Assembly: GCF_000264455.2 (NCBI RefSeq)
Contig: NC_017956.1
Span: 1,223,501 to 1,287,500, forward strand
DNA length: 64,000 bases
Source: Tistrella mobilis KA081020-065
GTDB taxonomy: Bacteria; Pseudomonadota; Alphaproteobacteria; Tistrellales; Tistrellaceae
Reading direction: 5' to 3'
In this document: positions 27,796 through 36,221 of the stretch, piece after piece
Layout of the letters: each line of letters begins with the position of its first letter
How positions within the stretch are numbered: position 1 is the first letter of the stretch
Notes under the pieces: generated by a model
Seen by the model: only the letters and a program-made list of their open reading frames with translations
What the model was told of the DNA's origin: nothing
The model's database searches: none
Position numbers and translations under genes: made by a program

Positions 27796-29013
27796 TCAGG
27801 AAGCCATGGCCTTCTTGAGGTTCTCGTCGATCTTGTCGAGGAAGGCGTTGGTGTTGAGCCACGCCTGATCCTTGCCGACCAGGATCGCCAGATCCTTGGT
27901 CATGTGGCCGGCCTCGACGGTCTCGACGCAGACCCGCTCCAGGGTCTCGGCGAAGCCGATCAGGGCGTCGTTGCCGTCGAACTTGCCGCGATAGCCGAGG
28001 CCCCGGGTCCAGGCGAAGATCGAGGCGATCGGGTTGGTCGAGGTCTCGCGGCCCTTCTGGTGCTCGCGGAAATGACGGGTGACGGTGCCATGGGCGGCCT
28101 CGGCCTCCACGGTCTTTCCGTCCGGCGTCATCAGCACCGAGGTCATCAGACCCAGCGAGCCGAAGCCCTGGGCGACGGTGTCGGACTGCACGTCACCGTC
28201 ATAGTTCTTGCAGGCCCAGACGAAACCGCCGTCCCACTTCAGGGCCGAGGCGACCATGTCGTCGATCAGGCGATGCTCGTAGACGATGCCGGCGGCCTTG
28301 AACTGGTCGGCGAACTCGGCGTCGAAGACCTCCTGGAACAGGTCCTTGAAGCGGCCGTCATAGGCCTTCAGGATCGTGTTCTTGGTCGACAGATACACCG
28401 GATAGCCGCGCTGCAGGCCGTAATTCATGCAGGCGCGCGCGAAGCCGCGGATCGACTCGTCCAGGTTGTACATCGCCATGGCGACGCCCGAGCCCGGGAA
28501 CTTGAACACCTCGTACTCGATCGCCTCGCCGCCGTCTTCCGGCTGGAAGCGAACGGTCAGGGTGCCCTTGCCCGGCACCTTGAAGTCGGTGGCGCGATAC
28601 TGGTCGCCAAAGGCATGACGGCCGATCACGATCGGCTGGGTCCAGCCCGGCACCAGGCGCGGCACGTTGCGGCAGATGATCGGCTCGCGGAAGACGGTGC
28701 CACCCAGGATGTTGCGGATGGTGCCGTTCGGCGACTTCCACATCTGCTTCAGCTTGAACTCCTCGACGCGGGCCTCGTCGGGGGTGATGGTCGCGCACTT
28801 CACGCCGACGCCGTGCTTGGCGATCGCCTCGGCGGCGTCCACCGTCACCTTGTCGTTGGTCGCGTCGCGATGCTCGACGCCGAGATCGTAGTAGAGAAGG
28901 TCGACGTCGAGATAGGGCAGGATCAGCTTGTCCTTGATGAACCGCCAGATGATGCGGGTCATCTCGTCACCGTCCAGTTCGACGACAGGATTGGCGACCT
29001 TGATCTTGGTCAT
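27796..29013 (-). CDS. icd: NADP-dependent isocitrate dehydrogenase
   Basis: A TCA-cycle enzyme converting isocitrate to 2-oxoglutarate and NADPH. 405 residues, the eukaryote-like type II form usual in alphaproteobacteria. It begins [23 protein letters not shown] and contains [20 protein letters not shown] (substrate Ser/Asn/Arg), [13 protein letters not shown], the metal-binding Asp region [20 protein letters not shown], and the NADP motif [17 protein letters not shown]. The ATG at 29013 has gaggag 8 nt upstream; an open frame upstream of it is non-coding. Confidence 0.97.
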   Translation of the reverse strand: MTKIKVANPVVELDGDEMTRIIWRFIKDKLILPYLDVDLLYYDLGVEHRDATNDKVTVDAAEAIAKHGVGVKCATITPDEARVEEFKLKQMWKSPNGTIRNILGGTVFREPIICRNVPRLVPGWTQPIVIGRHAFGDQYRATDFKVPGKGTLTVRFQPEDGGEAIEYEVFKFPGSGVAMAMYNLDESIRGFARACMNYGLQRGYPVYLSTKNTILKAYDGRFKDLFQEVFDAEFADQFKAAGIVYEHRLIDDMVASALKWDGGFVWACKNYDGDVQSDTVAQGFGSLGLMTSVLMTPDGKTVEAEAAHGTVTRHFREHQKGRETSTNPIASIFAWTRGLGYRGKFDGNDALIGFAETLERVCVETVEAGHMTKDLAILVGKDQAWLNTNAFLDKIDENLKKAMAS

Positions 29014-29274
29014 GCGGACGATCTCCTCGGCGATGCGCGGCACCCCGGGGGCGCCGTTGCGACCGGGGCGGCTCCCGGGCCGGGACGGTCCGGGGCGGCA
29101 AACGCCGGTCGCGATCGGCGCGCAACATAGCATCGTGCGCGGCCGTTGCAAACCGGCCGCAAACAGCTTCCGCAGATACGGAAGATTGCGCGTGCACGGC
29201 ACCGGCTTGACCCGGGGCGCGGTTCGGACCACGGTCTTCGGCACAGCCGCTTCACCACCGGAAGGCCCTCTCCG

Positions 29275-30168
29275 TTGACCGACCTGTTCAGCCTTGTCGA
29301 GCACCCGCTGGCGGTGACCCTGATCTGGCCGTTCGCACTGGGGCTGTTGCTGCCGCCGGCGCTGCGCTGGCTGGCGGGCGGCGTCACCGGCTGGCGGATC
29401 GCGGTGGTGGCGGTGCCGCTGGGGCTGCTGGCCGGGCTGGTGCTGATGCTGGGCCGGCCGGCGCTGCCGCCCCCGTCCAGCACCCAGAAACTGCCCTATC
29501 TGCTGACGGCCGCCGCCGCAGCGGCGGCCATGCTGGGGCTGCTCAACCCCAGGCCCGCCCGGATCGCCGCCATCCCCGCCGCTCTTCTGGTGGTGGGCGG
29601 CGGCACGCTCTGGATGGCCGGCGCCCGGCTCGGCCGGTACGAAACCATCGATCTGGTGCTGCTGCTGGGCGGGCTGGGCCTGGGCTTTGCCGCCCTGCTC
29701 GGCCGGTTGAGCCAGAGGGCCGAAGCCGACGGCGCCGGGCGTCAGCTGCTGGTGATCCTGGCGGCGCTGGGCCTGGGTTTCGTGGCGATCAATGGCGGCA
29801 GTGCCTCGGTGGGGCAGGCGGGGTTCATGGCCGCCGCCGCCGGGGCGGGCTTCCTGCCCTGGCTGCTTCTGCCCGGGCGTGCCGCATTCGGTCAGGCCGG
29901 TGTCATTGCCGCCGGCGGTTCGCTGGCGCTGCTGGCTGCCCATCTGGTTCTGTCGCGGCCGAGCGGTCTGGTCGTAGCCTGCCTCGCCATCCTGCTGCTG
30001 GTGCCCTTCGCCGACGGACCCGCGGCGCAACTGTCCAAACGTCTCGGCATCGGCCAGGGGCGGTTCGGAAAGCCGGTCCGGCTGGTGGTGCTGGGGCTGG
30101 TCGCGGTCGTGCCGGCGGCGATTGCGGTGGCAATCGCCATCCTGGTGGGGGCGGGCCTGCCGTCCTGA
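29275..30168 (+). CDS. polytopic membrane protein of unknown function
   Basis: About 297 residues with eight or nine predicted membrane helices and short loops, rich in Ala, Leu and Gly. No family motif is recognised. The TTG at 29275 ([14 protein letters not shown]) is the likely start: ggaagg lies about 9 nt upstream and the residues before it are basic and non-conserved in character; an ATG at 29146 is the alternative. It is divergent from icd, with about 260 nt between them that hold no other gene. Confidence 0.65.
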   Translation: MTDLFSLVEHPLAVTLIWPFALGLLLPPALRWLAGGVTGWRIAVVAVPLGLLAGLVLMLGRPALPPPSSTQKLPYLLTAAAAAAAMLGLLNPRPARIAAIPAALLVVGGGTLWMAGARLGRYETIDLVLLLGGLGLGFAALLGRLSQRAEADGAGRQLLVILAALGLGFVAINGGSASVGQAGFMAAAAGAGFLPWLLLPGRAAFGQAGVIAAGGSLALLAAHLVLSRPSGLVVACLAILLLVPFADGPAAQLSKRLGIGQGRFGKPVRLVVLGLVAVVPAAIAVAIAILVGAGLPS

Positions 30169-30191
30169 GCGGTCGGGGGCCTCAGCCGGCG

Positions 30192-30220
30192 TTGAAGCAT
30201 TCCGGGATGACGTTTAATGT
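30192..30220 (+). promoter_or_regulatory. candidate sigma-70 promoter of the LysM gene
   Basis: ttgaag (30192-30197), a 17-nt spacer, then taatgt (30215-30220), 58 nt before the GTG start. A 6-2-6 palindrome (tgcgtg-ac-cacgca) follows shortly after, at about 30236. Confidence 0.4.
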
Positions 30221-30278
30221 TCCTGCGGACGGGAATGCGTGACCACGCACGACGTGTGGTCCGCAAGGGGAGGCGCAG

Positions 30279-31526
30279 GTGACGTCACGGAATATCGCCA
30301 TCATCGCGGTTGTGGCCGCGATCATCGCCGCCATCGCCGGATGGCTGATCTGGGGTGGGGACGCGCAGGACAAGGCCGTGGCCACCGCACCGGTGCCGGC
30401 GGTCCCGGCACCCGCCGCGCCGGCGGCGACACCGGCCCCTGCAGCTTCAGCGCCGCAGGCCCTGGCGCCTCAGACCGCAGCGCCTGAGGCTGCGGCGTCT
30501 CAGGCCGCGGCTCCGCAGGCATCCGCGCCCCAGACGGCAGCGCCAGAGACGGCGACCTCCGCGCCGGCACCTGCGCCGGTCGCCGAGGCCACCGGCCGTG
30601 ACGTGCTGGTGAAGCCCTCCACGCCTGAACCCGTTGCACCGGCGACCGCGCCCGGGGCCGTCGCCGAACCGGCAGCGCCCAGTTTCGACATCGTGCGGGT
30701 CAATCCGCGCGGCGACACCGTGGTCGCCGGCCGCGCCGAGCCCAATGCCGAGGTGGTGCTGCGCGACGGCGGCACCGAAATCGGCCGCGCCCGGGCCGAC
30801 GAGCGGGGCGAATGGGTGATCCTGCCCGAAAAACCGCTCAACCGCGGCAATCGCGAACTCGATCTGGAAGCGACCCTGCCCGGGGGCGCGAAGGTGAAAT
30901 CGAAGGATGTCGTGGTGCTGGCCGTGCCCGACACGGCCCCCCAGGCCTCGGCGGCGGCGGGGGATGCGACGCCCCAGCCGGATCAGCCGATGGCGGTGCT
31001 GATGCCGCGCGACGGCGACGGCACCGGCCGCCTGCTTCAGCGCAGCGACCCGACCGGCGTGTCGGAAGGTCCGCTCAGCCTGGAAGTGATCGATTACGAC
31101 GATCAGGGCCGGGTCAGCCTGTCGGGGCGGGCCAGGGCCGGCAAGGAAGTGCGGATCTATCTCGACAACGACCTGATCGCCACCGCCCGGCCCGACCCCG
31201 ATCGCGGCGGCATCTGGGTTGTGACGCCCGAAGGCCGGATCCCGGAAGGCAAGGCGACCCTGCGGGTGGATCTGGTCGACGAGGGTGGCAAGGTGCTGGC
31301 GCGGCTGGAGACCCCGTTCTCGCGCGCGGCCTCGCCGATGATGCTGCCCGAGGGCCAGACCTATGTCGTCATCCAGCCCGGCGACTATTTGTGGCGCATC
31401 GCCCGCGCCACCTATGGCCAGGGCATCCGCTACACCACCATTTTCGAAGCCAATCGCGACCAGATCCGTAACCCTGACCTGATCTATCCGGGCCAGGTCT
31501 TCGTCCTGCCCGGGCATGACGGCTGA
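30279..31526 (+). CDS. LysM-domain peptidoglycan-binding protein with membrane anchor
   Basis: 415 residues from a GTG start with ggggagg 6 nt upstream. An N-terminal helix (residues about 5-25) anchors it. A long Ala/Pro-rich linker (about 33-130) follows, then two Ig-like modules (around residues 140-215 and 265-345, the second containing VSLSGRARAGKEVRIYLDND) and a C-terminal LysM domain (YVVIQPGDYLWRIARATYGQGIRYTTIFEANRDQI), which binds glycan strands. A cell-envelope scaffold role is likely. Its stop abuts the convergent MFS stop (TGATCA). Confidence 0.9.
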   Translation: MTSRNIAIIAVVAAIIAAIAGWLIWGGDAQDKAVATAPVPAVPAPAAPAATPAPAASAPQALAPQTAAPEAAASQAAAPQASAPQTAAPETATSAPAPAPVAEATGRDVLVKPSTPEPVAPATAPGAVAEPAAPSFDIVRVNPRGDTVVAGRAEPNAEVVLRDGGTEIGRARADERGEWVILPEKPLNRGNRELDLEATLPGGAKVKSKDVVVLAVPDTAPQASAAAGDATPQPDQPMAVLMPRDGDGTGRLLQRSDPTGVSEGPLSLEVIDYDDQGRVSLSGRARAGKEVRIYLDNDLIATARPDPDRGGIWVVTPEGRIPEGKATLRVDLVDEGGKVLARLETPFSRAASPMMLPEGQTYVVIQPGDYLWRIARATYGQGIRYTTIFEANRDQIRNPDLIYPGQVFVLPGHDG

Positions 31527-32768
31527 TCAGCCGCCGATCCGCCCCCGGCGGGCCGAGATCCGGGCGGCGGCGACACCGGCCAGGCTGATGGTCGCCGCCG
31601 TCAGCCCGACGGCCACGAAGCCATGGGCGGCCATCACCAGCCCCAGAACCGCAGTGCCGGTGCTGATGCCCAGATAGGTGACGGCGCTCATCAGCGCCAT
31701 CACCAGCCCGCGGGCAGTGCCGGCACGTTCGGTGGCCAGCGTGTTGAGCGCGGTGACCACCGTGCCCTGGGCCAGGCCCCAGAGGATCAGCGTCGCCTCG
31801 AAGGCGACCGGCCGGCCCAGGCTCTGCGACATGGCGACCATGTCGACGGCCAGAAACGCCAGCGCCACGGTGAGGGCGCGATCCTTGCCGACGCGGTCGA
31901 CCAGCCGGGCGTTGAGCGTGGAGCCCGCCAGGCCCACACCATACCAGAGCACGATGGCGCCGGCTGCGGCGGCACCGCTGCCCTCAAGGTTGCGCAGGGC
32001 CGTGCCGATATAGGCATAGATGCCGTAAAACGACACCATATTGGCGAGGTTGGTTGCGAGCAGCGCCGCCACCCCCGGCCGGGTGACCGCATGGCGCAGC
32101 CGGGCCAGAAAACTCGCCGCATCGTGACCGCTGCCCGCGGCGGGGCCGGCGGCATCGCGCGCGGGCGGCTGCGGCAGGCGCAGCACGGCAACCGCCAGAA
32201 CCAGGATAATCAGCGCCGCCGCGGTCAGCGTGCCGCGCCAGCCCAGATGTTCGGCGGCGATGCCGGCCAGGGGCACGCCGGTGACCATGGTGATCGCCCA
32301 GCCGAACATCACCCGGCCCATCACCCGGCCGCGGGCGGCGAAGGGCACCATGTCGCCGACATAGGCATAGATGGTCGGCAACACCGCACCGCAGGCCAGG
32401 CCAGAGAGCATGCGCGCGGCCAGCAGCATGCCGAAACTCTGCGCGGTGGCGGCGACGATGCCGGCGATGGTGGCGATGACCATGCCGGCCGCGATCAGCC
32501 GCCGCCGGGGCAGATGCCCGGCGAACAAGCCGAAGAGCGGTGCCGAGACCGCCACCGCCAGCCCATAGGCGCTGATCGCGAAGGCGGCATCGGTGGCGGC
32601 CATGTCGAAATCGCGGGCGATATCGATCAGCAGCGGCGCGACCGCAAAGGCCTCGGTGCCGATCCCGGCCACCGCCGCGATCAGCGCCGCCACCGCCCAG
32701 CCGGGCAGGCCGGCCGGCATGTCGGCCGCAAGGGCGGGGGAGGGCGATGGCGGGCAGGAACTGGACAT
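31527..32768 (-). CDS. MFS transporter (arabinose/sugar efflux-like, DHA1)
   Basis: About 413 residues, 12 membrane helices in two bundles of six with a central charged loop (about residue 205-225). LPRRRLIAAGMVIATIAGIVAA and FAARGRVMGRVMFGWAITMVTGVPLAG fit the DHA1 exporter type. The ATG at 32768 is chosen; the GTG at 32780 adds four residues. No good ribosome-binding site is visible. A decayed copy of its first coding part lies at 36093-36221, on the other side of the foreign island. Confidence 0.9.
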   Translation of the reverse strand: MSSSCPPSPSPALAADMPAGLPGWAVAALIAAVAGIGTEAFAVAPLLIDIARDFDMAATDAAFAISAYGLAVAVSAPLFGLFAGHLPRRRLIAAGMVIATIAGIVAATAQSFGMLLAARMLSGLACGAVLPTIYAYVGDMVPFAARGRVMGRVMFGWAITMVTGVPLAGIAAEHLGWRGTLTAAALIILVLAVAVLRLPQPPARDAAGPAAGSGHDAASFLARLRHAVTRPGVAALLATNLANMVSFYGIYAYIGTALRNLEGSGAAAAGAIVLWYGVGLAGSTLNARLVDRVGKDRALTVALAFLAVDMVAMSQSLGRPVAFEATLILWGLAQGTVVTALNTLATERAGTARGLVMALMSAVTYLGISTGTAVLGLVMAAHGFVAVGLTAATISLAGVAAARISARRGRIGG

Positions 32769-32828
32769 CGGGGGCACCACGCATCCGGGGGAGGGATCGC
32801 GGCGCAGAATAGCCGAACGCGCGTTCGG
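32618..32828. repeat. left copy of the flanking duplication (5' end of the MFS gene)
   Basis: This segment holds the MFS start region. It recurs in decayed form at 36093-36221 in the same orientation: shared blocks include gatatcgatcagcagcggcg, gcccagccgggcag, gggcgatggcgggcagga and ggcaccacgcatcc. The two copies bracket the AT-rich island. Confidence 0.85.
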
Positions 32829-32870
32829 TGGAAGGGGCTCTGTTGAATGTCGTCATGTTGTTCGCTAACA

Positions 32871-32900
32871 TTGGGTCCGTGCCTCGATTCGATGTATATT
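32871..32900 (+). promoter_or_regulatory. candidate promoter of the defence genes
   Basis: ttgggt (32871-32876), an 18-nt spacer, then tatatt (32895-32900). The ATG at 32923 follows with a strong tggagg ribosome-binding site 6 nt upstream. Confidence 0.4.
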
Positions 32901-32922
32901 TTCAATAAATCGTGGAGGAACC

Positions 32923-34206
32923 ATGTACACCGTCAAAACGATTTCCGTTTCTGGTTTCATGGATTCTAATCGTGAGATAAAGATAGATTTATCTCCAGAT
33001 GCTAATTTTATTATTGGAAGAAACGGAACTGGAAAAACGACATTTATTAATTTGATAAATGCTGCGCTTTCCGCCGATGGACAAGCGTTGCTTGATTTGA
33101 AATTTTCGAAGATAACGTTCTTACTTTAAAAAAAACAATCTAGAATTGTGCCTCAGATGACAGTAGAAAAATCGAATGATTCAGATGGATTTAAGCAAAT
33201 AACCTATATTTTTAAAAATGGTAGTAAGGCAAATCCGGAGAAAATGATCCTTCTTTCTGAAATGAGACGGCGGATAGTTATGATCAATAGACAAAGAAAG
33301 ACAGATTTTTCACGGGACAATTACACCGAAATTAAAAGAAATTTGGATAAACTTTTCAAAAAAACATGGCTTTCTCTGCAGAGAGGGGCTGATTCGTTTG
33401 AAAGAGATGAATTTGACTATGATGAAATCACATATACCTCAGGTGTAGATAAGAAAATCTCGGAAGTATCAAATGAACTCACTCGATATTTCTCTAGGTT
33501 GGATAAAAAAGTATCAGATCTGACGCTTAGTTTTCAAAGAGGCTGGCTTATTTCCTTTTTTGCCACTGAGAAGAGCGTCGGTACGATCCTGCGAGGTGAT
33601 ATCAATATTGATGAAGATAAAAAGGCTATTGAACAGATATTTTCCAAATTTCAATTTCCACGAGATAGCTATGCAAGTCAGCTTGAGCGTCATGGAAAGC
33701 TTGCTGAGCGGGTTTTTAAAGGCTTTAGGGAGAAAGAAAAAATTGAATTCAAGGATTTTTTAATTATGTATGACGTCATGAAGTTGCATGCTCTTGTCGA
33801 GCAGTGGCAAGATCTGCAAGATAAGCAAACTGAAATTTATAGACCTAAGTATAATCTCGTCGAAATTGCATCAGAAATGCTTTTTCAGAAGCGTTTGGAT
33901 GTTGATTCTAGTAATACAATTAGAGTAAAATCTCATAAAGATGAGGTTATATCTCTAATAAACATGTCATCTGGTGAAAAGCAGTTAATTATTTTCTTGG
34001 TGGAAACTCTTTTGCAAGAGCAGGAAACATATATATTCCTTGCTGACGAACCAGAGCTCTCTTTGCATATTGAGTGGCAAGAGCAACTTGTCCCAAGTTT
34101 ACTTAGAATTAATCCGAATGCGCAGGTGATATTTGCTACTCACTCTCCTGATGTTGTAGGGAGGTTTCAGAATAATATAATAAATATGGAGGAATTGATT
34201 GGATGA
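32923..34206 (+). pseudogene. AriA-like ABC-type ATPase, split by an in-frame TAA
   Basis: If read through, 427 residues. The first part (32923-33129) has the N-terminal beta strands and Walker A GRNGTGKTTF (residues about 32-41). The second part (33148-34206) has a long helical insert, the ABC signature NMSSGEKQL, Walker B with YIFLADEPELSLH, and the switch His in FATHSPDVV. Both parts are in the same frame; only the TAA at 33127-33129 separates them, so one base substitution restores the full protein. The second part alone would start at GTG 33148 without a ribosome-binding site and would lack Walker A. This AAA/ABC type, paired with a DUF4435 gene, is the architecture of PARIS (AriA). The stop overlaps the DUF4435 start by 4 nt. 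Confidence 0.8.
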
Positions 34207-35090
34207 CCTTTGAAAGAACGAAATCTGGGCAGGAAAATAGAGCACTCTTTCTAGGAGTGGATATTGTTTGTTATGTGGAAGGGGAGCATGGTAGCGCACG
34301 CTTTTCTGAAGACAGCTATTTCTGGAGTAAAGTTTTTTCTGCTTGTACACCGGAACTGAGAATAAAATTCGAGCCGAGGGGAGGAAAGCCAATTCTGGAG
34401 AATTTGGCTAAAAATATTATTTCCGAAAATATTGCGAACACGATAGTTGCAATGGATGCTGATTACGATCAGATTTTAAACCAAAAAATTGAAGATCATA
34501 GAATTTTTTATACGTATGGATATAGTTGGGAAAATGATGTGTATAATATCGAAAATATGATTTCCGCGATAAAAGCAATACTTTATATGACGAATGAAAT
34601 TCCCGAAGATGCATTATCAAATATAAGAAAAATGCATGAAGATATAATGAGAAGGATGAAATGGCCTGTGAGGGCGGATTTTCTAGCGATCCAATCCAAG
34701 TCATCTCTATTGCCCAGAGATAAGCCGGGAAAAATAATAGAAGAAAACAGAGGAGAAATAAAAATAAAATTAAACGAAATACTGAATAATTGCAAATCAA
34801 TTAAAGAAAAAAGAAATAGATGTCGCAATTCTATTGTAGGACTCCGTGATATACGCAGATATTGTGTAGGGCATATCTATGCTTACATATGTATTCAAAT
34901 TATAAAAATATTTATTAAAGCAATTAAGCACAAAAATTCTTCAAATAGTACACATATACAATCCATATCTATTATTGAATTTGAAAAATTTTTGGCGAGG
35001 AATAAAGATGAAATAAGTCATTATTATAAAGATATGTGCAGGGAATACGAAAATATGAGGGAACTCTCGAAAAATATCATTCGAAATTAA
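34203..35090 (+). CDS. AriB-like DUF4435 TOPRIM-type protein
   Basis: 295 residues, strongly AT-biased. The N-terminal half matches the DUF4435/TOPRIM pattern: Glu26 in VCYVEGE, a Gly-Gly-Lys turn at about 60-62 (EPRGGKPILENL), and Asp85/Asp87 in IVAMDADYD, followed by WENDVYNIENMI. In PARIS systems AriB is released from the AriA complex after a phage anti-restriction protein is sensed, and acts as a toxic nuclease (tRNA is the known target in E. coli). All three acidic landmarks are intact here. The ATGA overlap with the ATPase gene implies coupled translation, so the upstream stop codon could also reduce its expression. Confidence 0.82.
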   Translation: MTFERTKSGQENRALFLGVDIVCYVEGEHGSARFSEDSYFWSKVFSACTPELRIKFEPRGGKPILENLAKNIISENIANTIVAMDADYDQILNQKIEDHRIFYTYGYSWENDVYNIENMISAIKAILYMTNEIPEDALSNIRKMHEDIMRRMKWPVRADFLAIQSKSSLLPRDKPGKIIEENRGEIKIKLNEILNNCKSIKEKRNRCRNSIVGLRDIRRYCVGHIYAYICIQIIKIFIKAIKHKNSSNSTHIQSISIIEFEKFLARNKDEISHYYKDMCREYENMRELSKNIIRN

Positions 35091-35427
35091 AATTGAATGA
35101 TCGAGATGAAATGTAATATAGAAAATTTCTTAAGACATATGGCAGTTTGTACCGAGATGGTCATTACCTGAGAGCCGCCCCCTCTGACGAGGTGATCAGG
35201 TGCGGTGTTGGGTGCCGACGAAGAAGGTGTCGACGGCCACAAGGGCACCTGCCGCTCCCGGAATCCGGGCGGAAGCGTTCCAGCAGGCGGATTTGCTCGT
35301 CTAACGGGGGTAGCTTGCGTTCTGCCATCCTCTTTCTCGAGCAAATTACCCAGCATAGAAATCAGGGGATTCCCCTCAGCCGTCAGTTGTGATTCAAGAT
35401 AGAGGCTGGAGAAGGAGGCCAGCCTGT
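35091..35427 (-). pseudogene. probable remnant of an integrase-core (IS481-like) transposase
   Basis: 337 nt with no intact gene. On the minus strand, translation in two neighbouring frames gives LPPGFRERQV and, a short way on, VAVDTFFVGTQHRT before a stop. This resembles the ERHVES...QDTFFVG stretch at the start of the IS481-type DDE domain. The match is short and needs one frameshift, so the assignment is tentative. It marks the end of the AT-rich part of the island. Confidence 0.35.
35403..35425 (+). promoter_or_regulatory. hairpin presenting the transposase ribosome-binding site
   Basis: aggctgg (35403-35409) and ccagcct (35419-35425) form a 7-bp stem whose 9-nt loop is agaaggagg, which contains the whole Shine-Dalgarno sequence. 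The ATG follows 2 nt after the stem, at 35428. Such structures can limit transposase translation. Confidence 0.55.
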
Positions 35428-36095
35428 ATGGCGAAAGCTCTTTCCGTCGACCTGCGCCAGAGGGTGGTGGTTGCGGTTGCGTCCGGGATGTCGTGCCGTG
35501 CCGCGGCGGCGCGTTTCGGTGTGGGTGTGTCGTCGGCGACCCGCTGGGTTGCTCGGGCCCGTACACGCGGTGATCTGAGGCCGGACAAGCGCGGGGGCGA
35601 TGTCCGCTCCCACCAGATCGACGCCCATCGCGCTTTCATTCTGGATCTGATCGAGGCGGAGCCTGATCTGACGCTGGCAGGGGTGGTTGACCGTCTCTCG
35701 GAGGCGACGGGCTATCATCCGCGCCCTAGCCCTATGTGCCGGTTCTTCAAGCGCCACGCCGTGACGCGCAAGAAAGACGGCGCATGCAGCCGAGCAGGAC
35801 CGGCCCCAAAGAGCTGCGCGTCGTGAGGCCTAGTTCGATGGTCAGACGGATTTTGATCCGGAACAGCTTGTCTTTATTGATGGATGCGGCTCATCGACCA
35901 GGATGGCCCGGATGTATGGCCGGAGCGCGTAGTGCCGCGCGCCGGTGCCGCATGGTCAATGGAAAGCGACAACCTTCGTTGGTGGCCTCGGGCTGTCCGA
36001 TATCACCGCGCCGTGACGCTGGATGGCGCTATGGGCGGTGCTGACCTCCTCGCCTATGTGGAACAGGTTGTGATCCCGGCCCTGCGGCCTGACGA
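35428..36095 (+). pseudogene. broken IS630-family transposase
   Basis: The first about 115 codons are intact: MAKALSVDLRQRVVVAVASG, an HTH region CRAAAARFGVGVSSATRWV and the linker RGDLRPDKRGGDVRSHQIDAH, all typical of IS630 OrfA. After HAVTRKKD the frame is lost. The DDE part survives in pieces in other frames (STRMARMYGRSA; later ADLLAYVEQVVIPALRPDDI, the end of the second catalytic block). At least two frameshifts and a missing C-terminus make it non-functional. It ends exactly where the decayed MFS copy begins. Confidence 0.85.
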
Positions 36096-36221
36096 TATCG
36101 ATCAGCAGCGGCGCCATCGCCCAGCCGGGCAGACCGGCCGGTATCTCGGCCACACGGGCAGGGCGATGGCGGGCAGGAGCCGGATATCGGCGGCACCACG
36201 CATCCTGGGGACGCGCGCGTT
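36093..36221. repeat. right, decayed copy of the MFS 5' end
   Basis: On the minus strand it still encodes PAGLPGWA joined to MAPLLIDI. This is the MFS N-terminus with an in-frame gap of about 17-20 residues. Nucleotide identity to 32618-32828 is high outside the gap. It abuts the stop codon of the gene at 36221. Confidence 0.85.

Larger units (their letters stand above)
32829..36092. mobile_element. low-GC genomic island with PARIS-like defence genes and transposase remnants
   Basis: From about 32840 to about 35130 the DNA is roughly one-third GC with AT-ending codons, against about two-thirds GC on both sides. From 35150 to 36092 GC rises and only broken transposase sequence is found. Direct copies of the MFS 5' end lie on both sides. 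No integrase or tRNA attachment site is seen, so entry by homologous recombination or transposition between duplicated segments is more likely than site-specific integration. Confidence 0.8.

Noticed and set aside
30400-30660. Low-complexity GC-rich repeats
   Set aside because: They encode the Ala/Pro linker of the LysM protein, which is common in envelope proteins.
33128-33135. A8 run at the ATPase stop as a programmed frameshift site
   Set aside because: Both halves of the gene are in the same frame, so slippage would not help; downstream, the other frames stop quickly.
35147-35402. Short plus-strand open frames next to the defence genes as a third system component
   Set aside because: No ribosome-binding site, no recognisable protein, and the minus strand shows transposase-like fragments.
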